Assembly: GCF_003987335.1 (NCBI RefSeq)
Contig: NZ_PIPK01000008.1
Location: 1 to 64,000, forward strand
DNA: 64,000 nt
Direction of reading: 5' to 3'
DNA from: Aliidiomarina maris
GTDB lineage: Bacteria; Pseudomonadota; Gammaproteobacteria; Enterobacterales; Alteromonadaceae
Both the position numbers and the translations under genes were made by a program. The notes under the pieces were generated by a model. It had not been told where the DNA came from. It saw only the letters and a program-made list of their open reading frames with translations, and ran no database searches. Numbering within the stretch: the first letter of the stretch is position 1; every line of letters begins with the position of its first letter. Below are positions 45,330-54,778 of the stretch, in pieces.

Positions 45330-46973
45330 TTATTGATTAGCCAGCACTTGATCGAATTCCGTTTGTAAACTGTTAAATCGGGTTTGGTGGTTGCTGGGTA
45401 GTTGGATGCCCTCAAGTACCCGAATACAGCGCTTGCAGCCGTCTACCAAATAGTTAAGTGGGCTGTCACTATGCCCAAGCACCTTCAGCGCCGCTTGAAT
45501 ATAGTTCAGGGCAACGCCTGAGTTCATCGGTGCGAGTTCAAGTGCTTTTTCAAATTGCGCGATAGCGGCACCAAAATCATTGTCGGTGTAGTAAGCAATG
45601 CCTGCCTTATTAAACTTTAAATAACTTTGATGTGTGGTTTCTTTGCGTGCGACCCGCGATTCTAAAAGCTTGCGGTTGTAAGTGTCTAAACGGCGCTGGT
45701 CGACCTGACGCTTAAACAGCGCATGGGCACGTTCAAATTCACCGATATCTAGCAGTGCCACTGCAATATCTGGTGCGATATCGCGCTGAATGTCCTTACC
45801 ATGTTGTAAAAACTCACTAGCGACTTGGTTAAGATGTTCCTGAGCTTGGCGAAAACGCCCGTTATACGCCTCAATGCGCGCCATTACTGCATTTTCAAGC
45901 TGATGATATTTTAAGTTGCTATGTAACAGACTCTCATCGTTTTTTGCACGCTGTAAGGCCAACGACGCTTCTTGTTGGTATTTATTAATTTCTAAACGCG
46001 AGTCACTATGTTCTGCTGCATCCAAAATACTTCGGATATAGTTACATAAGTGCTTGGGGTTGCGATATACCGACTTGCGGCTAATGTCCAAGACATTAAA
46101 CATCGCTTGCTTGGCGAGCTCGAACTGCTCGCCGTCACGAGCAAGCTCACTCATATACAGCTGCCGGGCGATGGAAAACGGCGCTAAGGTCACTGCCTTG
46201 CGGCCCGCTTCCAATGCTTTTACCGGCTGCTCATCGCCTTGTAGCGCACGAGCTAATACATCGTAAGCTTCGACGGCATTCGGGGTCGAGCGGATAACTT
46301 CATGACATAAATCAATCGCTGCAGGGTAAGCTTTTTGCGCATATTTGATTTTTGCTAACGCCAAAACCCCCCAGCTAAAACGTTGCTCATCCAGCAACGC
46401 AATAACGACTTGCTCTGCCTTATCGAGTTTGCCTAGTTTAAGGTAAAGCTCGGCCAGTAACTGGCGGCAGTAATTGCGATAACGACCCTCGTCTTGAATA
46501 TGCTGCAAGCAGGCTTGAATACATTCAGGGTATTCTTTGTCGTATAAGGTTTGGTATACACGGGCTAAGGTAGCGCGCTTTCGAAAGCTGCGTTTTAAGC
46601 GAGTGCGCAGCACCCCAATCGAAAACGGCTTCATCAGGTAATCATCGGGCTGTAGTTCGATAGCACTGAGCACCATGGGGCGAGTGCTTTCACCTGTAAT
46701 AATGAAAAATAAACCGTTTGGACGCAACAGGTCGCGTACGCGCATTTCTTCCAACACCTGGCGTCCATTTTTGCCTTGGCCAAGATTGTAATCTACCAAC
46801 AAAATGTCATAGCCATGGCGGTGGTGAGCGGCAATACCAGCCTCACCGGATGCAACCGCGGTCACATCGCGCGCGCCCAATTGCGTCAGCAAACCTTTCA
46901 GCATGATTTGGAACGGCTTTTGATCGTCAACGATTAAGATCTTCTTATCGGCTAACGTTACAGATTCGGTCAT
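45330..46973 (-). CDS. Response regulator with C-terminal TPR-like repeats
   Basis: A 547-residue protein. Residues 10-130 form a receiver domain with acidic pocket D16/D17, phosphoacceptor D61 (LLVDYNLG), conserved T93 (IITGES) and K115 (YLMKPFS). There is no DNA-binding domain. From about 135 on it is all-helical with tetratricopeptide-like units (YRNYCRQLLAELYLKLGKLDKAEQV, AYDVLARALQGDEQPVKALEAGRKAV, IAYYTDNDFGAAIAQFEKALELAP). A protein-interaction output is likely. No histidine kinase gene is adjacent, so it is an orphan. Confidence 0.88.
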   Translation of the reverse strand: MTESVTLADKKILIVDDQKPFQIMLKGLLTQLGARDVTAVASGEAGIAAHHRHGYDILLVDYNLGQGKNGRQVLEEMRVRDLLRPNGLFFIITGESTRPMVLSAIELQPDDYLMKPFSIGVLRTRLKRSFRKRATLARVYQTLYDKEYPECIQACLQHIQDEGRYRNYCRQLLAELYLKLGKLDKAEQVVIALLDEQRFSWGVLALAKIKYAQKAYPAAIDLCHEVIRSTPNAVEAYDVLARALQGDEQPVKALEAGRKAVTLAPFSIARQLYMSELARDGEQFELAKQAMFNVLDISRKSVYRNPKHLCNYIRSILDAAEHSDSRLEINKYQQEASLALQRAKNDESLLHSNLKYHQLENAVMARIEAYNGRFRQAQEHLNQVASEFLQHGKDIQRDIAPDIAVALLDIGEFERAHALFKRQVDQRRLDTYNRKLLESRVARKETTHQSYLKFNKAGIAYYTDNDFGAAIAQFEKALELAPMNSGVALNYIQAALKVLGHSDSPLNYLVDGCKRCIRVLEGIQLPSNHQTRFNSLQTEFDQVLANQ

Positions 46974-47183
46974 TCGTGTTGGGTCTCTGGGTCAATACAA
47001 ACAAGTTCAGCGACATAATTATTATATCGGAGGGCGGCGGCTTTGGTTTAATTAATTCTTTCATGCGTTTAAGTTTGCGCGCTTAACGCCGATAGCGCTT
47101 ATAGATCAACGAGTTTTGAATTTCACTTTTGCACGCCCCATAGTGGGTGAAGCGACGCATTATCGCAAGGGGAACTTGGCGCA

Positions 47184-47729
47184 ATGAGCCAAATTCAGCA
47201 ATCAGCCCAATCAGCAGCCACGCCATTACTCAGTGCCGAGCATAGCCTTGGTCAGCGTCTGAATCAGGCGGTGCAGCAGGGGCGACGCGCAGATTTTAGT
47301 TACTTGCTGGCTTCTTTAAGCGATAATGTTCTTGAATTCAGTGCTTTTGCGCCTCTAAACCCGGCGTCTGAGACCCCTTGGCGCCCACCTTTTGCGTATG
47401 GCCCAGCCGTTCCGCTCGCGGTTCAGCCGCATGAGTTCACCCAGCAACCTAGCCATGACTTCACTACCAGCCGTGTGCTTTGGCGTTTACAACACGCTAT
47501 GCACCCAGCTGGTTTGCACATTGTCAACGACAAGCATCACCTTGGCGCAGACGTGGTTGCTAACTGTGCGCATTATGTACAGCAGAGGCTTGCTGCGCAG
47601 CAAACTGAAGTTTTGCCGACGCAAACACAGCATACAGCCGCCGATGGGTTAGAGGATGATGCCCCTGGTCCTGCCGATTTAATTGATATTATTGATAAGC
47701 TACGCGGTATTGATCGTGCTGTTGCCTAA
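47184..47729 (+). CDS. Uncharacterised protein resembling the VC2046/SO_2500 family
   Basis: A 181-residue cytoplasmic protein without signal peptide or membrane helix. The region SLGQRLNQAVQQGRRADFSYLLASLSDNVLEFSAF resembles the start of the VC2046/SO_2500 family of marine gammaproteobacteria; the middle is proline-rich (APLNPASETPWRPPFAYGP) and the C-terminus acidic. Function is unknown. AAGGGG lies before the ATG. Followed by the Ogt-like gene. The 210 bases upstream hold no recognisable feature. Confidence 0.65.
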   Translation: MSQIQQSAQSAATPLLSAEHSLGQRLNQAVQQGRRADFSYLLASLSDNVLEFSAFAPLNPASETPWRPPFAYGPAVPLAVQPHEFTQQPSHDFTTSRVLWRLQHAMHPAGLHIVNDKHHLGADVVANCAHYVQQRLAAQQTEVLPTQTQHTAADGLEDDAPGPADLIDIIDKLRGIDRAVA

Positions 47730-47784
47730 GCAGTTGCCCTGATATAGTAACCGTATCGAATCAGGCGATGTGAGGAGCGCACAA

Positions 47785-48279
47785 ATGAGCCAGACTATCC
47801 ACACCGAGTACCTGGATTTAGGCCCGTGGCAAGTGCAGGTGACCCACGATACTCATCACTTGTTAGGCAGTCAGTTGGTGGCCGAGAATGTTGCCGCAAA
47901 GCTGCCGCAGCACGCTTTGAGTCACCATTTAGCGGCGTATATTGATGCGTATCTCAAGCATCAACCGCGGTCACTGGCGATACCCTTGAGCCCTCAAGGT
48001 AGCGAATACCAACGCCGGGTTTGGCAGGTATTAACCACCATACAAGCAGGTGACACACGCACCTATGGCGATGTAGCCAAGCAGTTGAACTCCGCTGCGC
48101 AGCCCATCGGCGGGGCATGCAAGCGTAATCCATTGGCTTTTTTTATTCCCTGTCACCGTATTGTTGCGGCCAATGGCCTAGGTGGCTTCATGGGGCGTGG
48201 GCCGAATACTGAACCACAGGGTGCCGCGTTGATGATGAAGGCTTGGTTGCTTGACCATGAACAAGGGTTTATTCAATGA
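47785..48279 (+). CDS. Methylated-DNA--protein-cysteine methyltransferase (Ogt/MGMT type)
   Basis: A 164-residue single-turnover repair protein. ATG at 47785 follows GAGGAG; a GTG at 47770 is also in frame but has no proper spacing. The active cysteine C123 lies in IPCHRIVAANGLGGFMG, and YGDVAKQLNSAAQPIGGACKRNP is the DNA-binding helix-turn-helix with arginine finger region. It transfers alkyl groups from O6-alkylguanine to itself. The N-terminal Ada-type regulatory domain is absent. Its stop overlaps the xerD start (ATGA). Confidence 0.92.
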   Translation: MSQTIHTEYLDLGPWQVQVTHDTHHLLGSQLVAENVAAKLPQHALSHHLAAYIDAYLKHQPRSLAIPLSPQGSEYQRRVWQVLTTIQAGDTRTYGDVAKQLNSAAQPIGGACKRNPLAFFIPCHRIVAANGLGGFMGRGPNTEPQGAALMMKAWLLDHEQGFIQ

Positions 48280-49202
48280 GCAAGCAGGTACATCCGACAG
48301 ATGCGCGCCTGATTGACGCCTTTATCGACGACTTATGGTTGCAGCAAGGTGTCAGCCAGCACACCCAGAGTGCATATCGAACCGACTTAATGCAATTAAG
48401 TCGATTCGCAGCGGCGCATGGGCTAGGCAGCTTAATTGAATTGAAAAGTGACGACTTGCGCGGGTTTATTCAATACAAACAGACCCAGCGTCACAGCCAG
48501 CGCAGTGTGGCACGCTTTATTAGTAGTGCGCGCAAATGTTTTCGTTATTTACTGCGCACCCAGCAGCGCACTGACGACCCCAGCGCGCACTTAGACACGC
48601 CGAAGCAACCAAGTGCGTTACCCAAATCCTTAAGTGAAGCAGACGTTGAAGCGTTGTTGGCAGCGCCAGACACCAACACAGCGCTTGGCTTGCGTGACCG
48701 CTGCATGCTGGAAGTATTGTATGCGACCGGGTTACGGGTGTCTGAATTAATTGGTTTGCAAATCCATCAAGTTAGCATGCGTCAGGGCTTAGTCAGAGTG
48801 ACCGGTAAAGGCGATAAAGAGCGCATTGTGCCCCTGGGGGAAGAGGCCTTAGACTGGTTGCAACGTTACTTACACAATGGTCGCGCGCAGCTTTTTGGCC
48901 CTCGCTCAAGCGCAGTAGACAGTCATGACGTGTTGTTTTTATCGACCCGGGGTCAGCAAATGACCCGACAAACCTTTTGGCACCGAATCAAACAGCTTGC
49001 GACTACCGCAGGCTTGTCGATTGAGTTGTCGCCGCATACGTTGCGTCACGCGTTCGCCACCCACTTGCTAAACCATGGGGCTGATTTAAGGGCGCTGCAA
49101 ATGCTGCTTGGGCATGCGGACATCGCCACCACCCAGATTTATACCCACGTCGCCAGAGCTCGATTACAAGCCATTCACGCGGAGCATCATCCGCGTGGTT
49201 AA
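48276..49202 (+). CDS. xerD: Site-specific tyrosine recombinase XerD
   Basis: A 308-residue recombinase that, with XerC, resolves chromosome dimers at dif under FtsK control. The catalytic set is complete: R154 (ATGLRVSEL), K178 (GKGDKER), H254 and R257 (SPHTLRHAF), H280 (LGHADIATTQ) and the nucleophile Y289 (IYTH). The SAM-like core-binding domain occupies 10-110. The order xerD-dsbC-recJ-prfB-lysS is the same as in E. coli, which rules out a phage integrase. Confidence 0.96.
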   Translation: MSKQVHPTDARLIDAFIDDLWLQQGVSQHTQSAYRTDLMQLSRFAAAHGLGSLIELKSDDLRGFIQYKQTQRHSQRSVARFISSARKCFRYLLRTQQRTDDPSAHLDTPKQPSALPKSLSEADVEALLAAPDTNTALGLRDRCMLEVLYATGLRVSELIGLQIHQVSMRQGLVRVTGKGDKERIVPLGEEALDWLQRYLHNGRAQLFGPRSSAVDSHDVLFLSTRGQQMTRQTFWHRIKQLATTAGLSIELSPHTLRHAFATHLLNHGADLRALQMLLGHADIATTQIYTHVARARLQAIHAEHHPRG

Positions 49203-50010
49203 GCGTCTTACCTTATGCACATTATTCGCGTGCATGCTGGCGATGTGCCTATTTGCCTTGCGGGTAGCGAATGACGTCTCGCCTTCGTTGGATGCGAGCG
49301 ACAGCCCAGCATGCACCTCGGCGCGTTGTGTCGAGTCTGAGTTAGCGCAACTTAATATGAACGCCTATTCAATCACTGAGGGGTTCGCGCCGAATTGGTG
49401 GTTGCTGGAAACCGCCCAAGGAGAATGGCATTATCACGCGGTTCAACGTGTGCTGCTGGCTGGGCCATGGCTTGACGTGGCAAACCCAGAGCAAGTAGTT
49501 GATAAAAGTGCTCAGCGCCAACGCCAGCAGCGGCAGACTTTTTTAGCTAACGCGCGGGCTCAGGGTGTGCTCATGCCGCAGGATATTGCATCAAGTGCCG
49601 CAGCGCCAATCGAGATTGCAGTCTTCACTGACCCCACCTGCGGCTATTGTCGTCGCTTACATCAGGATTTGCCTCAGTTGGCTGAATTAGGTGTGCAAGT
49701 GCGCTATTATGCGTTCGCGCGAGCTGGTGAAGGGTCGCCCGGTGAGCAGCAGTTGGCGGCCATTTGGTGCGCCAGTAACCCCAGCCAAGCAATGAATGAC
49801 GCCAAACAAAGTCAGGACATCGACACGGCAACGGTAACCGCGGCGTGTACGACCAAGGTACAACAACAGCGCGCTATGGCACTTCGGCTTGGGGTGCAGG
49901 GTACACCAAGTATGATTCTTCCAGACGGCCGCTTATTGCTTGGTTACAGAAACCCAGCGCAAGTCATGCAGGCGCTTGAGCCTGTGTTGCAGCGCGACAG
50001 GACCAAATAA
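49195..50010 (+). CDS. dsbC: Thiol:disulfide interchange protein DsbC
   Basis: A 271-residue periplasmic disulfide isomerase. The start is the GTG at 49195, inside the xerD end, because it yields the signal anchor VKRLTLCTLFACMLAMCLF; the longer frame to 49108 is antigenic to xerD coding. The active site is C149-G-Y-C152 in FTDPTCGYCRRLH, and the cis-proline loop is GTPSMILPDG. The N-terminal part (about 40-120) corresponds to the dimerisation domain but is diverged, and the leader looks more like an uncleaved anchor than a cleaved signal. In E. coli DsbC is kept reduced by DsbD and follows xerD. Confidence 0.88.
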   Translation: MVKRLTLCTLFACMLAMCLFALRVANDVSPSLDASDSPACTSARCVESELAQLNMNAYSITEGFAPNWWLLETAQGEWHYHAVQRVLLAGPWLDVANPEQVVDKSAQRQRQQRQTFLANARAQGVLMPQDIASSAAAPIEIAVFTDPTCGYCRRLHQDLPQLAELGVQVRYYAFARAGEGSPGEQQLAAIWCASNPSQAMNDAKQSQDIDTATVTAACTTKVQQQRAMALRLGVQGTPSMILPDGRLLLGYRNPAQVMQALEPVLQRDRTK

Positions 50011-50051
50011 ACATGCAGTGACAAAAACACCGGTGTAATAAAGAGGTAGCG

Positions 50052-51776
50052 GTGCAATCAACAGCGATTCAAATTCAGCGTCGAGCACAGGTGGACGATA
50101 GTCATTTACCTATGTCCTTACCGCCAAGCTTGCGTCAGGTATTGGCGCGTCGCGGCGTCAAGTCAGTCCAGGAACTTGAGTTAGTGGCTCAACAGCTTCG
50201 CCATTTCGCGGGCTTACAGGATGTAGAAAAGGCTGCTGCTCGATTAGGTGCCGCGATCGAATCACAACAGCGCATTTGTATTGTTGGTGATTTTGATGCG
50301 GACGGCGCCACCAGCACCAGCTTAATGCTGCTGGCATTGCGCGAATTTGGCGCCCGCGACCCGTTTTATATTGTGCCGAACCGTTTCACCGATGGGTATG
50401 GCTTGACCCCAAAGTTAGTTGAAGCGGCAGCGGCCGAAGGTGCTCAATTAATTGTGACTGTCGATAACGGGGTGTCGGCATTTGCTGGTGTCGAGCGTGC
50501 GAACGCACTTGATATTGACGTAATTATTACCGACCATCACTTGCCTTCTGCACGTTTACCTGACGCCTACGCACTGGTAAACCCGACACGTCGGGATTGT
50601 AACTTCGGCAGTCGGTGTCTGGCGGGGGTTGGCGTCGCATTTTACTTACTTTTGGCGCTTCGAGCCTGGTATCGAGGGCAGGGAAGTAGCAAAGCCAGCG
50701 TCAACATCGCAACCTGGCTCGACTTAGTGGCCTTAGGCACGGTCGCCGATGTGGTGCCCTTGGATTTTAATAATCGCATTTTGGTGCAACAAGGCTTGGC
50801 TCGAATTCGAGCAGGGCGTTGCCGCCCAGGCATACTGGCACTGTTACAGTTGAGTGGTCGTGACCCGCGTCAGCTGCAAGCCAGTGACCTAGGCTTTACC
50901 GTGGCACCGCGAATTAATGCAGCAGGGCGCTTAGACGATATTCAAATTGGGATTGAGTGCTTATTAAGTGACGATGCTGATAAAGTACAGCGCTTAGCCG
51001 AACAATTAGACAGCTTAAACCGCGAGCGCCGCAGTACAGAGCATGAAATGCGCGAAGATGCTGCGCAATATTTGACGCAAATTCAACTGGACGGTGATAG
51101 CTTACCCGCGATTCTTAGTTTGCACCAAAGTCACTGGCACCAGGGGGTCATCGGTATTCTGGCAGGGCGGGTGAAAGAGCAGGTATACCGACCCGTGATT
51201 GCGTTCGCCCAAGCCGATGATGGCGTGTTGAAGGGGTCTGCACGTTCAATTCCAGGGGTGCATATCCGCGATGTCATTGAGCGCGTCTACACGCTCGCTC
51301 CGCATACCGTGCAGGCGTTTGGTGGGCATGCGATGGCGGCAGGCTTAAGTGTGCCAGCGCAGCATTTTGATGAGTTCAAGCAACATCTTGCTCAGGCGGC
51401 CGAGGAATTTATTCAGCCCGAGCAATTGCAGCAGGTATTGCTCAGCGACGGCGAGCTCAGCAGTGATGAGTTGAGTTTGGATATGGCACGCCAAATTAGC
51501 CAGTATGGACCCTGGGGCCAAGGTTTTAGCGAACCATTATTTGATGGTCTATTTAAAGTCGTCAGCCAACGCATTGTCGGCGACAAGCATTTAAAACTGC
51601 TGTTGCAGCCACTACACCACGCTATGACTATTGATGCGATAGCCTTTGGCGTCGACTTAAATTGCTGGCCTGACTTACAAGTCGGCCAGGTGCATATCGC
51701 CTACCGGCTGCAAGTCAATGAGTTTCGCAGCCGCAGCAATTTGCAGTTATTGGTCGAACATATCGACAAAGCCTGA
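50052..51776 (+). CDS. recJ: Single-stranded-DNA-specific exonuclease RecJ
   Basis: A 574-residue 5'-3' exonuclease for mismatch repair and recombination. The start is GTG behind AGAGGT. DHH-phosphoesterase motifs are intact: IVGDFDADGATS, VTVDNGVSAF, IITDHHLPSARLPDA, LVALGTVADVVPL, and the DHHA1 part with GGHAMAAGLSV. An OB-fold C-terminal domain follows. Length matches E. coli RecJ (577). Confidence 0.96.
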   Translation: MQSTAIQIQRRAQVDDSHLPMSLPPSLRQVLARRGVKSVQELELVAQQLRHFAGLQDVEKAAARLGAAIESQQRICIVGDFDADGATSTSLMLLALREFGARDPFYIVPNRFTDGYGLTPKLVEAAAAEGAQLIVTVDNGVSAFAGVERANALDIDVIITDHHLPSARLPDAYALVNPTRRDCNFGSRCLAGVGVAFYLLLALRAWYRGQGSSKASVNIATWLDLVALGTVADVVPLDFNNRILVQQGLARIRAGRCRPGILALLQLSGRDPRQLQASDLGFTVAPRINAAGRLDDIQIGIECLLSDDADKVQRLAEQLDSLNRERRSTEHEMREDAAQYLTQIQLDGDSLPAILSLHQSHWHQGVIGILAGRVKEQVYRPVIAFAQADDGVLKGSARSIPGVHIRDVIERVYTLAPHTVQAFGGHAMAAGLSVPAQHFDEFKQHLAQAAEEFIQPEQLQQVLLSDGELSSDELSLDMARQISQYGPWGQGFSEPLFDGLFKVVSQRIVGDKHLKLLLQPLHHAMTIDAIAFGVDLNCWPDLQVGQVHIAYRLQVNEFRSRSNLQLLVEHIDKA

Positions 51777-51839
51777 CACCCGTGCGATTCGGCACTTTGA
51801 TTAGGCCTCCTGATTAGGTAGAATAACGCGCAACAGAAC

Positions 51840-51864
51840 GGCCGCTGGTGAGCGGCCATTTTGT
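51840..51864 (+). terminator. Hairpin between recJ and prfB
   Basis: GGCCGCT/AGCGGCC with a GGTG loop (51840-51857) is followed by ATTTTGTT. It lies 48 bases upstream of the prfB start and may limit read-through from recJ. Confidence 0.6.
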
Positions 51865-51905
51865 TGCCGCACACTATCTGTCACCACGATTGAATAAGGT
51901 TATTC

Positions 51906-53004
51906 ATGTTAGAAACTAATGCTATTTACGCCCAGATCAAAGATATGCAGCAGCGCACCGCGCAGCTTCGGGGGTACCTTTGACTTCGACACTAAGGTTG
52001 AACGCCTAGAAGAAGTCGAGCGCGAGCTAGAGGACCCAGCGGTTTGGAATCAGCCCGAGAAGGCACAGGCACTGGGTAAAGAGCGCGTAGCATTAGAAGC
52101 TGTGGTGTCGACCTTGCGAGAGCTGGAGCAAGGCCTTGACGACAGTCGTGAATTCGTCGCGATGGCCGAAGAGGCTGACGACGAAGATACCTTGCAAGAA
52201 GCGCAAGATGAAATTGCTAAATGGGAAGCCGAGTTAGAGAAGCTCGAATTTCGCCGCATGTTTTCAGGCCCGAATGACGCGAGTGACTGTTACCTTGATT
52301 TACAGTCAGGTTCAGGTGGAACCGAAGCCCAAGATTGGTGCAGCATGTTATTACGCATGTATTTGCGCTGGGGTGAAGCGCATGGGATGAAAACCGAAAT
52401 CATCGAATTATCGGAAGGAGAAGTGGCGGGTATTAAATCCGCCACTATCAAACTAAGCGGCGAATACGCATTTGGCTGGTTGCGCACCGAGACGGGTGTG
52501 CATCGCTTAGTGCGCAAGTCGCCGTTCGATTCGGGCAACCGTCGCCATACATCATTTGCCTCGGCCTTTGTTTACCCAGAAGTTGATGACGATATCGATA
52601 TTGAAATCAACCCAGCGGACCTGCGTATCGATACCTACCGCGCGTCTGGTGCTGGTGGTCAGCACGTCAACCGTACTGACTCAGCGGTGCGGATTACCCA
52701 CGAACCTTCAGGGATCGTGGTGCAATGTCAAAATGACCGCTCGCAGCACAAAAACAAAGACCAGGCGATGAAGCAATTGCGCGCCAAGTTGTATGAAATG
52801 GAGCTGCAAAAGCAGAATGAACAGCGTCAAGCGTTAGAAGACAGCAAGTCTGATATCGGTTGGGGCAGTCAAATTCGCTCGTATGTGCTCGATGATGCCC
52901 GGATTAAAGATTTACGTACCGGGGTAGAAACCCGTAACACCCAAGCAGTGCTTGATGGTGATCTCGATAAATTTATTGAAGCAAGTTTAAAGTCAGGGCT
53001 GTAA
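51906..53004 (+). CDS. prfB: Peptide chain release factor 2 (programmed +1 frameshift)
   Basis: RF2 terminates at UGA and UAA. It is read as join(51906..51980, 51982..53004), 365 residues, the same length as E. coli RF2. The first 25 codons end LRGYL, then an in-frame TGA at 51981; ribosomes slip +1 on CTT so that GAC (51982-51984) is read, giving [13 protein letters not shown]. The C-terminal part has the catalytic loop GAGGQHVN and the stop-codon tripeptide region around [11 protein letters not shown] simple ORF call beginning at 51919 would be wrong at the N-terminus. Confidence 0.96.
51970..51984 (+). promoter_or_regulatory. Programmed +1 frameshift site of prfB
   Basis: An internal Shine-Dalgarno-like GGGGG (51970-51974) precedes the slippery CTT (51978-51980), TGA (51981-51983) and the following C (51984). 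This is the classical autoregulatory switch: low RF2 delays termination at UGA and favours the shift to full-length RF2. Confidence 0.92.
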
Positions 53005-53111
53005 GTTAGCCTGCAATGATCCCGTTTACTTGCTGCGCATCGATATACAGATAGCGCCAACCCCGAATAGACGCTATTTGGGTACACTGATGACTGATGA
53101 AAGGACAACCA

Positions 53112-54632
53112 ATGAGCGCACAAACGCCGAACCAGAACTCTGATGCACAAGCGGAAATTCAAGGCGAAATCGCCCAGCGTAAAGCAAAATTGGACGCCCT
53201 GCGTGAGCAAGGCAACCCATTTCCGAATGATTTTCGCCGCGATGCACTAGCCGCCGAGCTGCAAGAAAAGTATGCCGAACAGGATGGCGACGCTTTAAAA
53301 TCCCAAGGCGTGCGCGTGAGCATTGCCGGCCGGATGATGACCCGCCGTATTATGGGCAAGGCCAGCTTCGCGACATTGCAAGATATGAGTGGTCGCATCC
53401 AAATATACGTGGCGCGCGATAACTTAGCCGAAGGCGTTTATAACGAGGCGTTTAAAAAGTGGGACCTTGGCGATATTTTAGGTGCCAGCGGTACGCTATT
53501 TTTGACCAAAACGGGTGAATTGACCGTCGAAGTCGATGAAGTCAGATTACTAACCAAGGCGCTACGTCCATTGCCGGATAAGTTTCATGGTTTGGCGGAC
53601 CAAGAAACGCGTTACCGCCAGCGCTATTTAGACTTGATTGCCAACCAGCAAAGCCGCGATACCTTTTTGGTGCGCTCAAAAGTGGTTGAGTACATCCGTC
53701 GTTACCTCGCGGAGCGTCAGTTCTTAGAAGTGGAAACGCCGATGATGCAGGTCATCCCTGGTGGTGCCTCGGCACGCCCGTTTGTGACCCATCATAATGC
53801 GTTAGACATGGACTTGTTTTTGCGCATAGCGCCAGAGCTTTACTTAAAGCGCTTAGTGGTTGGCGGCTTTGAAAAGGTATTTGAAATTAACCGTAACTTC
53901 CGTAACGAAGGCCTTTCGACCCGGCACAATCCAGAATTCACCATGTTAGAGTTCTACTGGGGCTATGCGGATTACCAAGACTTAATGGATTTAACCGAAG
54001 ACATGTTGCGTGGCTTGACCCAAAGCGTGCTTGGTAGCACCGAACTTACTTATCAAGGTCAGCAGTATGATTTCGGTAAACCGTTCGATCGCTTGTCAGT
54101 CGTGGACGCGATTTTGAAGTATAACCCAGAGGTTAGCGCCGCGCAGCTTGAAGACCTGCAAAGCGCGACTGCGTTAGCTAAGCAGTTGGGTATTGACGTT
54201 AAATCAAGCTGGGGCTTAGGCAAGGTACAAATCGAAATCTTCGAAGAAACTGCGGAACATCAATTGATGCAGCCGACGTTCATTACCGCCTACCCAGCAG
54301 AAGTATCACCGTTGGCACGTCGTAATGATGACAACCCATTTGTCACCGACCGCTTTGAATTTTTTGTTGGTGGTCGTGAATTGGCCAACGGATTCTCGGA
54401 GCTGAACGATGCGGAAGATCAAGCGCAACGCTTTATGGATCAGGTTGAGCAAAAAGAGGCCGGTGACGATGAGGCAATGTTCTATGACGCGGATTACGTG
54501 ACCGCATTGGAGCACGGCTTGCCGCCAACGGCGGGCGAAGGTATTGGCATTGACCGCCTAGTCATGCTCCTGACCGACGCACCGTCAATCCGTGACGTGC
54601 TGCTATTCCCGCACATGCGTCCACAAAAATAA
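53112..54632 (+). CDS. lysS: Lysyl-tRNA synthetase (class II)
   Basis: A 506-residue enzyme. The start at 53112 has AAAGGA six bases upstream; the alternative at 53097 is 15 bases earlier and has no signal. The N-terminal OB-fold anticodon-binding domain (about 60-150) includes [19 protein letters not shown]. Class II motif 2 is in [27 protein letters not shown], and motif 3 in [14 protein letters not shown]. In the E. coli order prfB-lysS, with 107 bases between. Confidence 0.97.
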   Translation: MSAQTPNQNSDAQAEIQGEIAQRKAKLDALREQGNPFPNDFRRDALAAELQEKYAEQDGDALKSQGVRVSIAGRMMTRRIMGKASFATLQDMSGRIQIYVARDNLAEGVYNEAFKKWDLGDILGASGTLFLTKTGELTVEVDEVRLLTKALRPLPDKFHGLADQETRYRQRYLDLIANQQSRDTFLVRSKVVEYIRRYLAERQFLEVETPMMQVIPGGASARPFVTHHNALDMDLFLRIAPELYLKRLVVGGFEKVFEINRNFRNEGLSTRHNPEFTMLEFYWGYADYQDLMDLTEDMLRGLTQSVLGSTELTYQGQQYDFGKPFDRLSVVDAILKYNPEVSAAQLEDLQSATALAKQLGIDVKSSWGLGKVQIEIFEETAEHQLMQPTFITAYPAEVSPLARRNDDNPFVTDRFEFFVGGRELANGFSELNDAEDQAQRFMDQVEQKEAGDDEAMFYDADYVTALEHGLPPTAGEGIGIDRLVMLLTDAPSIRDVLLFPHMRPQK

Positions 54633-54647
54633 CCAATTGGTTGATCA

Positions 54648-54671
54648 AAGGCAGCTTAGGCTGCCTTTTTT
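54648..54671 (+). terminator. Rho-independent terminator after lysS
   Basis: AAGGCAGC/GCTGCCTT with a TTAG loop (54648-54667) is followed by TTTTA. It ends the xerD-lysS block. Confidence 0.9.
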
Positions 54672-54778
54672 ATTGGTGTTTTATGCTCGCCCATTTTATT
54701 CGCCCATTTTGTTCGCATAGCACTGCCCTCTAAGCTATGCTTAATTAGTCGCGATAACAATTACTTAGAGGCGCTCCC

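Noticed and set aside
45322-45350. Inverted repeat GTGCTGG...CCAGCAC at the end of the response-regulator gene as a terminator
   Set aside because: It lies partly in the coding end, has a long loop and no T-run.
48276-49202. Tyrosine recombinase as a phage or island integrase
   Set aside because: XerD residues, length and the E. coli-like neighbours dsbC-recJ-prfB-lysS show the housekeeping gene; no attachment site or tRNA is adjacent.
51981-51983. TGA in prfB read as a gene-breaking mutation
   Set aside because: It is the conserved programmed frameshift stop, with all surrounding elements in place.
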